64,000 nucleotides of DNA from assembly GCA_033026295.1 (NCBI GenBank), contig CM065175.1, positions 21,896,837 to 21,960,836 of the forward strand, read 5' to 3'. Shown here in pieces: positions 13,181 to 26,330 of this stretch. The stretch is from Channa striata. Lineage: Eukaryota; Chordata; Actinopteri; Anabantiformes; Channidae. The translations under genes were made by a program, and so were the position numbers. Position 1 is the first letter of the stretch. Every line of letters begins with the position of its first letter. Below the pieces are notes generated by a model. The model saw only the letters and a program-made list of their open reading frames with translations. It was not told where the DNA came from and searched no databases.

Positions 13181-16100
13181 TCGTTGCCCATTGACTCTGC
13201 AGGCAGACCATAACATGCTGCCGACAATTGATTTTCTTTTGTGTGTGCCCATTTTCACCTGGAAATGCAACAAAACTGCAATCATCCCCACGCTTCCCAT
13301 CTTCCTCCCCGACAAACCCCATCACCCCATCACCACCCACCCTCACACCCCCCAGGCAGCTGCTGCTCAGGCTGCCATCTGGAGAGAGGCTGACCACCGC
13401 TTATCAGCCCCTGGCTCATCACACAGCTGGCACCGTGGCACAGAAAGGGAGAGGGAGTTGGGAAAAAGAGATACAGAAACGAATGAGAGGTGGATGGCGA
13501 AAGAGATGCACCGTAGTTGTAAAGAGATAAAGGAGGGACAAAGGAAGATGGAGAGTGACAGATCAAGAGCAATCATAAAAAAAAAAAGGAGACGTTAAAA
13601 GATAGAGGAGGAGTAAGACAGCATGACTGCCAGACCAGGAGATGAACACAAAGATTGCAAATCAAATGACAAACAGGGAAATGCAGAGGTGAAAGAGTGT
13701 GAAAGGGGAAAAAAACGGAATAAAAGAGAATCAGATGGAGAAATCTCGGGGGCTGGGGGTGGGCAGTTGAAGCTGAACCAATGTACCTGTCCTTTATGCC
13801 TTATAGATTGTCTTTCACTGCATCATTGTAGTATTGTGTATTGATCTGAAAAAGACAAACACACCCCCTCAGGTCTGCAGAGATGGCCGCTTGTTGCTTC
13901 CTTTGATGATGTCGCCGTTCACTCACTCCTTCATCCCAATCCATTCACCCCTTGACTAGATCAGCATAGTCTTTACATACAACCTCCTCTGTTATCGCCT
14001 TAGCATCCTGGCCCGCACCTCCAGAAGTGCTGGGAGGGCAGGTCACCTCTCGGGCATCCTCTCCTTCCTTACCTGTAATGAGACTTTGTGTTGCTGTGAG
14101 TCCCTGTGTCAGTCAGCTTACCCATTTGAGACAGTGCCTGTCAGACACAGTGTGATCAGGGAGTGTGTCATGAGGGTTAAATGGTACATAGTCCACTGTA
14201 TATCCCCCCATAAGCTGTCATAAAGTGGCTGACATTGATGCAGATTAAATCAAAGTGCCCTGCTTTCCCTTTCTGCCTAAAAACCCCAGCCTTGTTTATG
14301 AATCCGAGGACCTCTTTGTGCTGGATGACGAACGCTGCTTGGAGCTGTGATTTCCCCAGAGGCTGAAGAACCTGCCTCCTGGTTTGGCTCGGTCGTGCTC
14401 GTCCTCCTTGTTACCAAACGTGTATTTACATCACAGCACTGTTGGAGTGCTTGCATAGCACATTGAGACCCAGTTCTATATTATTTCATGATGAGATCAG
14501 TGAGTAGGACTGGTGAGAAATTATGTGTTTCATACGCTCAGCCAGTCTTATTTCCATGATTCAATCATCCAACTTGGCTCTAAATTGGTCCTCTAGTGCC
14601 GGGATCTCCAACTGGGCCTGCAGCTGTGGGAGCATGTTGAGACTCCGTGGGCTAGAGGATCTCATAGGAGAAGGTTAGCCAGCACCAGGTGTGGTCGGAC
14701 TACCTCCCGAGAGTCCAACTGGCTTGTTCATTTCCTCTCCACTCCCGGCATTAATTACCAAATTCAACTGGTCATTTGGATAATAACTCACACTGGTGGT
14801 TTCATTTAGTTTTAAAGTCTTGAAGACACGATCTAATACGCTGATAATTAAACAGTACCTGAACTTGGAAGCTCCCCAGAGGAGTGACATCTCTTCTCTT
14901 GGTTACACTAGATCGGTGAGATGCTGGTTGTCACTGCCGGAGCTGTCTTCTGTCTTGGAGGTAGGTATTAAACCCACTCGGTGAGAGACAGGCAAAGCAA
15001 CCTGATTAAATCAGCAGATTTATTTTACTGTGTTGGTCCCTGTTGTCTCTTTGTTCCAGTTTGCTTCCTACCCAGAGTGCTTCTGATGGGGAAGAGGGGA
15101 AACAAAAGGAGCAGCAGCAGTAGCTTTCTTTTTCTTCTCTCTAAAGAGATTATAAGTGCTTGTGAAATGACTTCAAGGAAAAGCACACGGAATTGTCTTT
15201 TTTTGTCCCCATATCAGCCTGCAACCATGCGCTCGAGACAGCTTCCGGGGAGACAAAATGGCTTCAGACATCTTGCCACACACTGAGTTATGACAGACAA
15301 TGGGCCGGCCTTGTTTTAAGCTCGTTCCCCCGGCCACTTTAACCCCCTGGATGGTCTAACCGACTTTAGCCTGAATCCAGAGGAGCAGCCAGCGGACTCG
15401 TTGTAGTGAGTCGAGTCGACTGGCAAAGGCTAAAGATCACACTGTTAGATGGGACTCATCATTGATACCGAGACGATTTACTGTACAGTGATCTCTGTAA
15501 TTAGTCCATTCAAGCATATTAACACTGAGCTGATTTATTACACATGCACTGGCAACATAGATACACTTCAGGCTTAGATTTGCTTGATGTGTAAAGGGTG
15601 CTGGTGAGCTTTTTGTACACTAATTTTCTCTTCCCAGCTGAATACGGCCAGGAACAGGCGATGCCTCATTGCCAGGAGTTAGCATTAGAGTGGGTCTGAA
15701 GCTCATCCATCAAAGCCGGTGTTTTGCAGCTCCCCCTGCCTCTGATGCTACCTGTTTCTCGGCTGATCAGTCTGCTAAGCCTGCACCTCCATCCTAGCGC
15801 GCTCCCAAGTGAATTGCTTCTCCAATCCAAAGTGACTGATCCAATTCCACATGTGATAAAAATTCGGGTTCTGTATCGACGTGTGGGCACTACTTGCTCA
15901 AATCTTTGAAAGTCAATTGTATCGCTTACTCCCTGTTCCCCCTGTCCCATGACACTCATTTCTGCTCCAGAGAAGTTCTAATGAGTTTTTGGCACATGCT
16001 TGAGCTGATGCAGGAGGAGACTTTGATGCCAGTGGGTGAATTTCTACGTGGAAAAAAATATAAATATATATTTATAGTCCTCAGAAGAATCCTATCCAGC

Positions 16101-18374
16101 TGTATCAACAAATGAAAATATATGGATGTGTACTACATTCAAAGGAAAATATGTGAGATATACGTAGGTGTTCCATTCTGCTGAAAGGCAGATGAAGGAA
16201 TGTTTGCTTCCAGATGGGAATTATGTCTTAGCTGGAAAGGATTTCCTGCATCTGAACAGTTAAAAGTTTCAAAATGGATGATCAAGTGAAACAAATCTAA
16301 TCTAGACATGTTTATGTAAGTCACTAATCAAAGTTATTGATACTACGATATTGGTAGCTATTACAGTAGATAATTGCATCTTCTGAGTAATTAATTGGCA
16401 AGAAAATAAATGAAAAGAGTGTTGCTCTGATAAGCGCCACCATGGTTCTATGGATAATGGGGATTCCTTCACAGCAAAGAAATACATTAGCTCGGACATA
16501 AATCTTGACACAACAATTCTTTGTGTGTGCAGATGAACTCGTGTCAGAAAGAGGGAAAGGGGGATATTGCTAATTACAGTTATTAAATGCATGCCTGTCA
16601 GTATCGGCTTCCTAGGAGGCGAACATGATGGGCTTACTGACTTATACAGTGAAACCACTTCAACTGCTAATTATCTGAACAACCCAGTCCACTTCTACAG
16701 CTTCCTGAAAACAAGAGTGCTGAAGCGAGAGGTTGTATCCCTTGCTGTCAAAAGAGGTCCTGGACTGGCTTTTAGTGTATCTGCCCAGCCAGGTCAAGTC
16801 ACACTCTTAAACTTTTTAAAGTAATTCAGAAGGGAATATCAATGCTCATTTCCATTTTATGGCAGCATACCAATGCACGGTGGCCTGCTGCTCAGCGTGA
16901 GGATTAAAAAAAAAAAAAAAAAGGGAAAACTGTCAATATGAGCGACAGCCGGCAAGACCGAGCCGACGCATGACTGCACTCCACAAACCACCTTCTGGGG
17001 AAAGGGTCAAATGAGACTGAAATCCTGACAGGATTTTAAAAGTTGCCATGCTCATAACTAAGTATAATTTAAGAAAGACAACAAGAGCTACAGCTTAAAA
17101 TAGCAGCTAATGAAACAGGCCCTGGAGTTGTGTTGTGGAGAGAGTGACAAAGTGATGTTAACGTGATGGGACATTTTTTGGGGACGAGTTAAAGCGGAAT
17201 GCGAGTAGGAGGGAAATGCCACTCACTTTCCTTCACTGTGCCTCTGCCGTACTGTCTTTCTGTCACATGCACAAGCCCACTGCGAGCACATATTGACCAA
17301 GTCCAGTAAAGCAGCCCCAGTTTTGCCCTGGGTGCCACCCATCAGTGACAATTAAACCCAGTGATCTGTGACCTCCTTGCCACGCCATGTCACTGCTCGC
17401 CTTTTCAGAGATACACAGAGACTCTTATGTTCCCTTTCATTTACTGGAGGCTGCAGTCAAATCCAGGAAATAACAAAAATCTCCAGTGACTCACTCGGCG
17501 TGTTTTCTTTTCTCGACTTTTCTCGTTCCATTCAGTCTAATTTATTTTAATGCTGCAAGTGTTTACCTTTCCTAGTGTAAGAGCATAATTTATAATGCAT
17601 GTTTTTACGAGCTGCTGAGCAGAACATGGATACAAGGAGCGTAAATTCCTGACGGTGCTTCTGGGCGACAGTGAGGAAGAACCCACATCGCCAATAAATC
17701 ACTCCACAGTTGCAGTTGTTTTCCAGTTGTTCTTGTTTCTGCTGCCTATCAAGTCCATCATCCCACCGTCACCCGAAATGCAGCACCCTGACATGCATGT
17801 GAATTGGCTAATTTGTTGCTGCTCTTATTTCCCCCCAGACTCATTTGTGAGGCCTGGCGTCTGCCGAACACGAGTTGGATGCACACCAGCAGGTTCACAG
17901 TCAATTAAACAAAACACAATACTACGTGATGAATAGAAAGCAAATGGATTTGACAATAATTTGCGCCCTTGTAACACCATTTGTGAAACTTCATTTCTAA
18001 AGCAATCTATGATGCCGTTATAACTACAGAGAGAAAGTAGCAGAAATAGAAAGAAAAGAAGAAATCCCACGGAAGTGCTAGAATCGCATTCAACTTGTAT
18101 AACAGCCAGCTAGTTATGAAAAGCCTGGGTGTGTGTGGGCGTTCTGCTTTTAGTCAAGTGCAAACATTTTAGCCTTAAGAGGGAGATCTGCCAGAGTCCA
18201 CTGCCAACACGAACGCACCATCAACGCCCACGCCATTTCCAGTAAGTCAAGTACACACCTCATACATATGAACAAAGCAAACGCACACCAAACAAGCTCT
18301 CCGCATACATTTACGCACGTGTGAAAAGTTTTATGCTGTCGTGTGCGTAAACACATGCCTTGTAAATAAAGTTG
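13181..18374. other. Unannotated intron-like DNA
   Basis: No supported exon. Contains a purine-rich block at 13440-13760 and a 17-A run at 16906-16922. A short acceptor-plus-frame oddity at 14284-14350 is listed under findings. Open frames here are at most about 120-145 codons, overlap each other and resemble no known protein. Confidence 0.5.
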
Positions 18375-18545
18375 TTTCAGAAAGTATTCAGGGCACTTTT
18401 CTTTGCGCACAATTTTTTGCCAAAGTAGAAGTAAAATTTCTCCCATTAAACTATACTCAAACTGAAAACTTGACGTCTGAAATGTCTGAAAATCTGAAAT
18501 CTCTTGTTTACAAAAGTATTCATACATTTTTCTGTAGCAAATTGT
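18375..18545 (+). mobile_element. Probable Tc1-like transposon end or MITE relic
   Basis: The phrase CAGAAAGTATTCAGGGCACTT, an internal poly-T and A-rich stretch, then ACAAAAGTATTCATACATTTTT resembles one end of the widespread teleost Tc1-like elements. The 10-mer AAAGTATTCA occurs twice, at 18381 and 18523, 142 bp apart, as expected for the inner and outer direct repeats of an IR/DR terminus. No transposase frame or opposite terminus was recognised, and the sequence is much diverged. Family assignment rests on memory of the consensus. Confidence 0.42.
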
Positions 18546-20469
18546 GTTTTTGAGCATTTAGTTCAAGCATTTAAGTTCTCAAATAACACATAAACGCTGT
18601 CCCCATTAGATTGATTGTGAATGTAAACACAGCATTTCCAACCTAATGGAGGCTGTAAACCTTTAAGGGGCCGACGTTTCCATTTGCAGAAACACCCAGC
18701 CCAGTTTTTTTTCTAATAAAGAAAGACTTAACCTGACAGATTTTTTCAAGCATTTCTTGGGCATTGATCCTTTTTCAAGTCAGCATCTTTGGATAAGAAT
18801 AAAAATAAAGATTGTTGGGCTTAAGCTGAAACATATGCCTTGTAATTTTTTTAAAATAGACTCTCCTACTCTGATAGTCTCATGAATCTTTCCAAGTCGT
18901 CGCTCCATAAGGCTCCATCGATCAACACAAATCTCTTTCCAACAGAAAACTTTGGTCTCTCTTCTGAGCCAGTTACAAGAAAAAGAGAGAAATATTTTGC
19001 ATATTGCACCTAAGCTTAGAAATTTATGTTTTTATTTCAGGCTAATGTGAGAGCCAAGAGAAGGTTAGGACGTTCTTTTTTTCACATTGTGGAAAAGAAT
19101 CTTCACCAACTTTACCAGACAGTCAAAAACAGAACAATACACAACATCAAACAATATAAAACAAAGGCAAAGACATACAAACATGAGACCTTAACTTGAA
19201 CTTGAACGTAAGTGGTTGATTAAAATTAAAAATGAAAAAAAATCTGTAGACCTCAGATAAAACAGCATTCAGCATTATCACTGCATTCGGTGGAAAGGAT
19301 TTACTCTAAACATTTCTGGGGCCTCATACTTGCTTATATCATCTCCTTGAGGGTAAAAGTTCAAAGGATGAGAGGGATTACTTATGATCTTGAAAGTGTG
19401 TTCGGTATGCTGAATTCATATTTCTCCCTGCAAGATCTCCACACTTTTGGTTATAGAGAGCTAAACAAAGCAGATGTCAAGACCAAACTTTAAAATTAAA
19501 TCCACCATAAATTTGTTTGTTCTGAATTAAAAGGCAAGGTAAAATTGAATGGCATTGTCGCATACTTCTTAATGCGAAGCCATCATAAAAATTAAAGATC
19601 TTTTTGCTTCCTCAGTGAAGTTTTTTTTTTTACCTTTAAATTAAAGAGGATTGAGATGTTCAACAATAGCAGATGTTAATTGTTTAATTAAATCTCTCCC
19701 CATAATTTGGAGAGACCTAAAGTAAGTGCTACTGGCATAGACTCTTTTTAATATTTAGCTTTAGGTTGTTGGAGTATATGAATTATGTTTGACATCTTCC
19801 ATGAACAAGGCACCATGCAACAATTCAAAGAAAGCTGAAACAACCACAAAGAGCCTGTGTCTGCTGGGGAACACAGTCCTTAAGGGCTCGCCCTCTTAAT
19901 CTATCTTCACCTGAGGATTTAATACGGGCAAGACTTGCTGCAATTTCATATTCCCTAAGAAGAAAGGATATTAGAACCCCCTTATCGCATTCTACCTTTG
20001 TATCCACTGTGTCAAATCTGCTGTAAAAGATGTTGGCGTCATTTGAAAATCTGGATTTTTTCTGAACTACAGGTCACACTTCTGTTTTTCCCAGTTTAGC
20101 TTGGCTGGATATTTGGGGAGCAGGTGCATAATATTACAATCTGACTTGCCTAGTGGAGAATAGCTCGCAGTCTTTGTGTCAGGTATGTCACAATAACGCA
20201 TATTCACGAGACACGTTCATCAAGTAGGGTGAGCCACAAACTGATAGCTTGCCAGATCAGAGATGTTAAGTATTTAAACTGCCCTGTTTGCTGCTTTATC
20301 CTCGTCTGCGCTATGCAGAAAAAGTATGTTGCACGTTTGAGATGCACATCATAGATTTGGAGCTGCATTGTTCATTGGTTATAACAAAAAATCACCCAAG
20401 TTCATCCCTGCTGGTCCATATTGTGTCAAAAAATAGGTTTGTTTCCCTTTAGGTTTCTCTGAAACAACA
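18546..20469. other. Unannotated AT-rich DNA between two mobile-element relics
   Basis: AT-rich and low in CpG, with no exon recognised. It may include old repeat sequence linked to the flanking elements (for example the A-rich stretch 19100-19260), but no family can be named. Confidence 0.5.
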
Positions 20470-21245
20470 AATGGGGGAGAGGAGTGTCCAGTTTTTGGAA
20501 CCTCAGAAACGCTTCTCTGCTTTTTGCAGATGATGTGGTTCCGTTGCAACAGTTTGTAGTTGAGTGTGAAGTGGCTGGGATGCAACTCCAAATCTAACGC
20601 CATGGTAATGGTGGATTGCTCCTTTCAGGTTGGGAATGAATTACCTTCCCGAATGGCGAAGTTTTAATATCTCTGGGTCATGTTTACCACTGAGGGTAAA
20701 ATGGAGCATGAAATTGACAGGCCAGTTGGTGCAGCATCAGCAGTAATGCTGATGTTGGATCGAACTATTGTGGTCAAGAGGCAAACCGAGCCATGAAGCA
20801 AAGCTGTCAATTTACCAGTCAGTTTATGTTCCAACTCTCACCTAAGGTCATGAGCTCTGGGTAATAGCCAAAAGAATAAGACTGCTAATACAAAAGGGTG
20901 AATTGAGTTTCGTCCGTAGGGTGGCCGGGCTCAGCCATAGATAGGACATCCAGAGGTACTTCGGGGTAGAGCAGATGCTTCTTTGTATTGAAAGGAGTCA
21001 GTTGAAGTGGCTTGGGCATCTTGTAAGGATACCTCCTGGGTGTCTCTTTGGAGGCCTTCCAGGCACATCCAGCTGGTAGGAGACCCCGGGTTAGACCCAA
21101 AACACACTGGAAAGATTATATATACCTCATATTGGAATCCTGCCGAAGGAGCTGGAATTTGCTGCTGAGAGGACATCTGGAAAGCCTTACTAAACCTGCT
21201 GCCACCATGACCCAACTCTAGATAAATAACAGATAATGGATGGAT
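20470..21245 (+). mobile_element. 5'-truncated, inactivated LINE (non-LTR retrotransposon) with reverse-transcriptase remnant
   Basis: Plus-strand fragments match the 3' half of a common teleost LINE reverse transcriptase. LLFADDVV at 20517-20540 contains the catalytic FADD (YADD-type) motif of RT. Further on, L-T-stop-GHELWV at 20837-20863, FVRRVAGLSHR at 20909-20941, QLKWLGHLVRIPPG at 20999-21040 and GRRPRVRPKTHWKDYI at 21075-21122 follow in the expected order. These pieces lie in different frames: there are shifts between 20540 and 20837 and between 21040 and 21075. A stop codon at 20843-20845 breaks the second piece, so the copy is dead. The element ends in the usual degenerate GATGGATGGA tail near 21236-21245. 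Nothing of the 5' end or endonuclease is visible, which fits 5' truncation at insertion. The clade is not assigned. Confidence 0.88.
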
Positions 21246-21689
21246 GGAGGGAGGTTTTCTGGAATCCCTGCTCAGTTCTGCACAGCATTCCGCACTAAAA
21301 TATATGATGCTGTGGTTGAATTCTGTCGGTAATGGACCATAAAGTTCAGTTATACAGTGAACTTAATTAAACTCGAGGACTAAAAAGGACACACAGCATA
21401 GAACAAACAAATGATCAAAGCACTTCATAGGTGAAACACCGGGTCGGCAGCAGAGCCCTTCTCCTAAAACCTCTTTTGAAGGGAGCAGCATGCGATTAAT
21501 GTGATTTATCAGTTTGATAGGTTGATTTAAACACAGGAGAAAAAGATTTTCCTTTAATGCTCCAAACCTTGTAACTGACAAGACAATCTTGCACAGGTCA
21601 CTTGCAACATGTACAACAACCAAAGAAATTTTTACCATATTGCCCAGTAATGAGGGTTGTAGTGACTCTGGGCTGTCATGTGTGCACTC
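21246..21689. other. Unannotated DNA after the LINE
   Basis: No exon or named repeat recognised. Confidence 0.5.
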
Positions 21690-22800
21690 TGTAGGTCCCC
21701 ATCTGTAGCAGTGAAGGTCACCGCAATGTGGCGACAGAACCAGCGAAACCTCTCACCCCATCACACTGATGAGGGGGGCGATGCTGCTGGTTCGCATTAC
21801 AGATCACCTCCTCGCTGATTAATTAGACTCATTCTGCTAATTGAAAGTCACCCCTCACCCACTGTTCGGCTGTGAGAGCGAGGGCAGGCTGAGAGATTGC
21901 TGCAGCCCCACTCTCAAATGGTGAGCCACTGAACTGCCACACAATATTAAATCAACTAGCGACCGCCACGTTTTTCACGTGGCCCTTCCTCCAGTTCCCT
22001 CCCCTTCTTGTGTCTTATTGGTCCCGACAGCTCTCCCTTGTTTTTTTTTATTTTTGTGGAGACTCCGATGAATGACAGCCAACCCACACCGCCTGCCCTG
22101 GGAGCAATCGGCGTAACAAGCCAATTAACTAATTAAGACCTCGTTTGGAGGCCTAACGAGCAACACGGACACTATTTGTGTAAATAAGTGTCAATTTTTT
22201 TTTTTTTTGCATTTGGAGAGCTCAAATGTGTGTGTTCTTGTACAGAGGTCAATAAATGAAAAACAAAATAACAGAGCGTACACAGGTTTCTGCCAATAGA
22301 CGCCTCCTCCTGTATGCATGAAGCGGAGAAGCAGAGACAGTGCAATATGGTGATTCATTTATTTTAATGATACTGCTGACATCAGCCAAGCAGAGGAGCG
22401 GATCAGATCTGCCTTATCGCAGTAGGAAGAGGGGAAGCTCTTAGCCTCCTGACTGTCAACTCATTGGCAGCCGCCGTATCATAATAGCATGGCTGCATAC
22501 CAAACTGTAAACAGACGCGAGCTGAATTGTTACTGATTCTCCTGTCGTCCAGTATCAATCTACATCAGGAAACATGACGCCCATTGATCTCGCAGCTTGG
22601 CGCAGGCTTTGATGAAAATGCTCTATAAATTAGGGCCGTGTGATGGAAAACCGAATGTGTAATGTGCCCCCGCCTTGCTTATTGGACAGTGAATATACAA
22701 TGCATCAAATGACTGGGCCTCTGTATTAGTGCTCAACGCAAGGAAGCCACAGCCTTCATCGGGATATAATGTGAGAACTGCAGTCGAATTCCTAAATGGT
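21690..22800. promoter_or_regulatory. Candidate intronic enhancer block (homeodomain-motif rich)
   Basis: Dense TAATTA/ATTAAT-type motifs (CTGATTAATTAG near 21820, CCAATTAACTAATTAAG near 22120), GATA-type and AP-1-like words, mixed base composition, and no transposon resemblance over about 1.1 kb. A T run at 22195-22208 interrupts it. This is the texture of conserved non-coding elements in large vertebrate developmental genes, but conservation was not tested, so the call is inference. Confidence 0.25.
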
Positions 22801-24286
22801 GATTGATTTGGAAAAATGGTGAATATTGACTCACCGTTCAGGGAAATTAGTGGGTCCCTTTAAAAATGTATACAGCACGCCTTTCTTCTTGCAGTAAGAC
22901 AGAATGTTAGATATTCTAGGGCACACACCAGTGGGTTGGCTCTCCTTGTATTTTTCATGAAAAATACATTTTGTTCTTTCCCTTTGAAATCCTTAATCAT
23001 TTCATATTTAAAGGGTTCTGTTGCCCATTTTAAATAAAACAACTATCTGAAAATTGTGATTAAACACGTTTTACGGTGTTATCACCTTCAAAAACTTATT
23101 TTGCTCTTTTAATAAATCAACGAGGTAAAGCACTTTTGTTTTTCTTCCATTGACAGGTATCTTTTGTGTGGAGCTCATTCACTGATTTTATTAACTTTGC
23201 ATTTAAGTAGTTAAAAATGCTAAACTTAAAAATGTGTCACCTTGAGGGAACCAGTTAATGAAAGATGATAGAATCAGGTAACTGACTCATGGCAAGACCT
23301 TTTCGTGTTCAAATATTTTTGGGTGGTGCACAAATGATGCGTGCTGTGCAGACATGCTCCTTCTAAAATGGCCAGTAAAAGCTGCAATACAGACACCAGG
23401 CTCAAGATCCCAACATGTCAGTTATTAAGTGTCTGGTGTAAATCTTCATGCCACAGATTCAACCTTGGCAACTGCAGAGACTCTGATCAAGTCTGTGGCT
23501 AATCTCCTATGACTGAGCCTCCAATATGAGCTACAAACAGCGGGGGGGGGGGTTGGAAGTGTGGATGTGTGTTTGATCGTCTGTGCTTGTGTACACAGCC
23601 GTTGATGCGCACAGTAAAGCAGGAAGGAGCAGATGCAAAAAGGAGAGCGTGAAAGATGGGCAGAAGGTAGAAATATGAAAGATGGGAAGGGGAATTGGGG
23701 AAAAAAGTGCTGAACAGCTGAGAAAACACAGGTGAAAGTCACATCTGATGTAAAGGAAGTGGTGCTGGGACAGAGAAGGGTCAGATGGAAAATGGCATGT
23801 ATGATGAGAGGGACCAAAGACTGCAGGAGTGACCTGTGTTGTTGATGGTTGTGATAACGGAAGGGGTGGGGAAGGAGGAAAAGAGCTGAGAGTTGACTTT
23901 TTTTTTTCTGTCTTCCTTTATTTTCTGCCAGGAGTCAGCAGGTTTGGGTGTGGACTGCAGGCGAGTGGATCGATGTGAGTTTCTATAGCCGGAATACTCC
24001 CCTCCATCTCTGACAACCGCCACGATGGCGTGATAGACCAATGGGATGGAGGGGAAGGTTGGAGGCAGGAAAAAGCGAGAGAGCGGGAGGCAGTGAGAGA
24101 CAACAGTGAGACCGTTAAACCGTCTGCAAACGGCAATAATAAGAAGAGCTGGTTTAGTTTGAAACTCCTACTAAAATTACTTTCATAAGTAACTATTAAA
24201 TAATGCTAAATGCCAGCCCATAAGAACAGAACATTGAGTGTAAAGGGTGTCTGTACACACTCTTCAGGTCTGAACATCATTATGGG
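22801..24286. other. Unannotated intron-like DNA
   Basis: No supported exon. An 11-G run lies at 23542-23552, with plus-strand purine-rich sequence from 23620 to 23900. Confidence 0.5.
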
Positions 24287-24310
24287 CACACACACACACA
24301 CACACACACA
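24287..24310. repeat. (CA)12 microsatellite
   Basis: Perfect dinucleotide run of 24 bp. Confidence 0.95.
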
Positions 24311-26039
24311 AAACCCCCAATTCATTATCTCTGTTCTGCCAGCTACTGCGTGTGTGACGTTAATGTTAAGCCACATAACTCTGTCATTTACTAGATAGCA
24401 TTATGCTCTCGTGTGGGTAAGCCACTGAGAGATTTATGTTTGTCTTTATTTCCAGTTTCACCTCACCCTGGGCCTTTCCGCTCTCGCAGTGTGATATACT
24501 GTCCAGTCAATAAAGGAGGGAAAAAGTCAGGAAAACAAAAAGCTGTGTTTTGGAGTAGAAGCAGACCATTCAGGTCTGCAAATGGGTTTCGAGTCACCTA
24601 GTGAGGAGGCCCGGCTTGAAGTAGCCCTGGCATCCACTCTGCACGTGGGGGAGAAAGAGAGTGAAAGACGGCAGATAAGCCCCAAGATGGGGGAGTGTGT
24701 AACAGTGACAGTGCCCTTCAGGAGGGTCCTTAACCTGGCCTACTCAAGCACTACTAACTCACTAATGTGCACTGTATGAAAAATGTAAGTGGCTTAAATT
24801 GCATTAGATTAAGGCAGCCATGAAGCGAATAAGTGACAGAATAAAACAATAAGTCGCAATGGGAGCAGTACCAGCGGGTGGGGGGGTGGCGAGCATGCGG
24901 CGTGTCGCTTTACTCCCCAGGCCTGCTGCTACTTGCTCCACGCTGCTGACAGCCGGTTGGACACACGCCACAGCCAGGTGTAGAGGATTTTATGCTTGTT
25001 ACCTTGTCCTCTGTGTGAATATTGAGTTAAATTACAACCGTATAAGCTCAAATGCGGTCGAGCAACTTTGTTTTTTTTTATTTATTTATTGTTCCTCTAC
25101 AGCAATTTATATCACAGTCGCACCGTGTAGCTGTGACACACCTGAAAATGGATCAAAGTGCTGCATTGCATTTTTCTTCCTCCCGCTTTTAGATTTCTGC
25201 AGCACCGGGTAGAGCTGTGTTTAGTAGGTATAATCATAGCCAACTCGGTTTTCTTTGTCCCCAGCTGTGTCCCTTGATCCCAAACTGCTATGCACCAAGT
25301 GAAGAAACCTTGAGGGTAAGCGCAGGATTTGCTTCTCAACACGTTTGAGCTTTTTTTATACACCCCTCATCGACCCTGTACAACTCACCTCAGGGTTCCG
25401 GTGGCGCCATGTCGTTCTATCAGATAAAAACATTAGAAACACTGTGATTTTTATAGCCTCTTTTAAAGGAGCATTGGAATTCGCCGGGTCAACACGGGTT
25501 TGAATCACTGACACAAATATTGTTTGTCGGTGTTTTGTCTCTACAACAGCATTTTGTCACCGCGTGTTCCGTTTAATAGACAACAAGGACAAACTACAGG
25601 ACAAAATCCCCTGTGCAGTACATGACATTGTAGTCTCAGCTGCACAGACATACAGAGAGTTCATCAGTGCACTGTAGCATGAGGCAGTTTGGAATAAGTT
25701 TAAATGTGTAAGATGAGCTGAGAGCATTTTGGAACGTTGACATAAATCCCAAGGCTGTGTGTGGCGCATTATGACATGGTGTGTGCGCAAAAATCAAACT
25801 CGAATGATAATAATCACTGACAAAACTGCGTGTCTCCAGTTAACATTCTTCCTTTAAACGTCCAGAAGACAAACTTCAGGAAGGTCCACACTGACCACTC
25901 TTCGACGCCGATTACTCACAGCGCAGTTGTAGAAATTCCTAAGAGTGCGGTCAGTGAGGACCTGGCCTGGAGCCCAAGGGCTGAATCGCTCTCCAAAAAT
26001 GAACAGCAACATCTCCACATTTAGTTTTTTGCCTTGCCA
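24311..26039. other. Unannotated intron-like DNA
   Basis: No supported exon. Moderately CpG-containing near 24850-24990, but without promoter motifs. Confidence 0.5.
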
Positions 26040-26330
26040 CCTTCTACACGGGTGCGTCAGGAAGTATCCTGACCATGGATGCAATAGCAGCCGCAGTTTC
26101 ACCCGCCCGCTGCACAAAAGCTACAGCAGGTCGTAAACAGAACTGGCAGGATCGTGTGTTCCCCTCACCTCTCCCTTCACAGCATCTACCAGGCGAGATG
26201 CACCAGCCTGCACCTCCCATCACCTTTTCCTCCCTCTGCCAACTGGCAGGAGGTTGAAGACGCTGGAACAGCTTCCAGCCTGTAGCCGTCAGATTTCTAA
26301 GCTCGCTAGAAGCCCCCCCCCCCTCCCCCA
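26040..26330 (+). mobile_element. Degenerate LINE relic, C-terminal end of reverse transcriptase
   Basis: The plus strand shows in order GGTCGTAAACAGAACTGGCAG, LSLHSIYQARC (around 26170-26205), TGCCAACTGGCAGGAGG, and CTGGAACAGCTTCCAGCCTG followed by GCCGTCAGATTTCTAAGCTC. This order matches the tail of a teleost LINE ORF (a V-N-A...I-Y..R-C...LPSG-R...NSFFP-AVR-LN pattern). The frame is broken and no catalytic motif remains. It is a different family from the LINE at 20.5 kb. It is followed by an 11-C run at 26313-26323. The clade (Rex1, CR1 or L2 type) is uncertain. Confidence 0.6.

Noticed and set aside
20885..21215. Minus-strand frames of 71-94 codons
   Set aside because: Shadows of the plus-strand LINE remnant.
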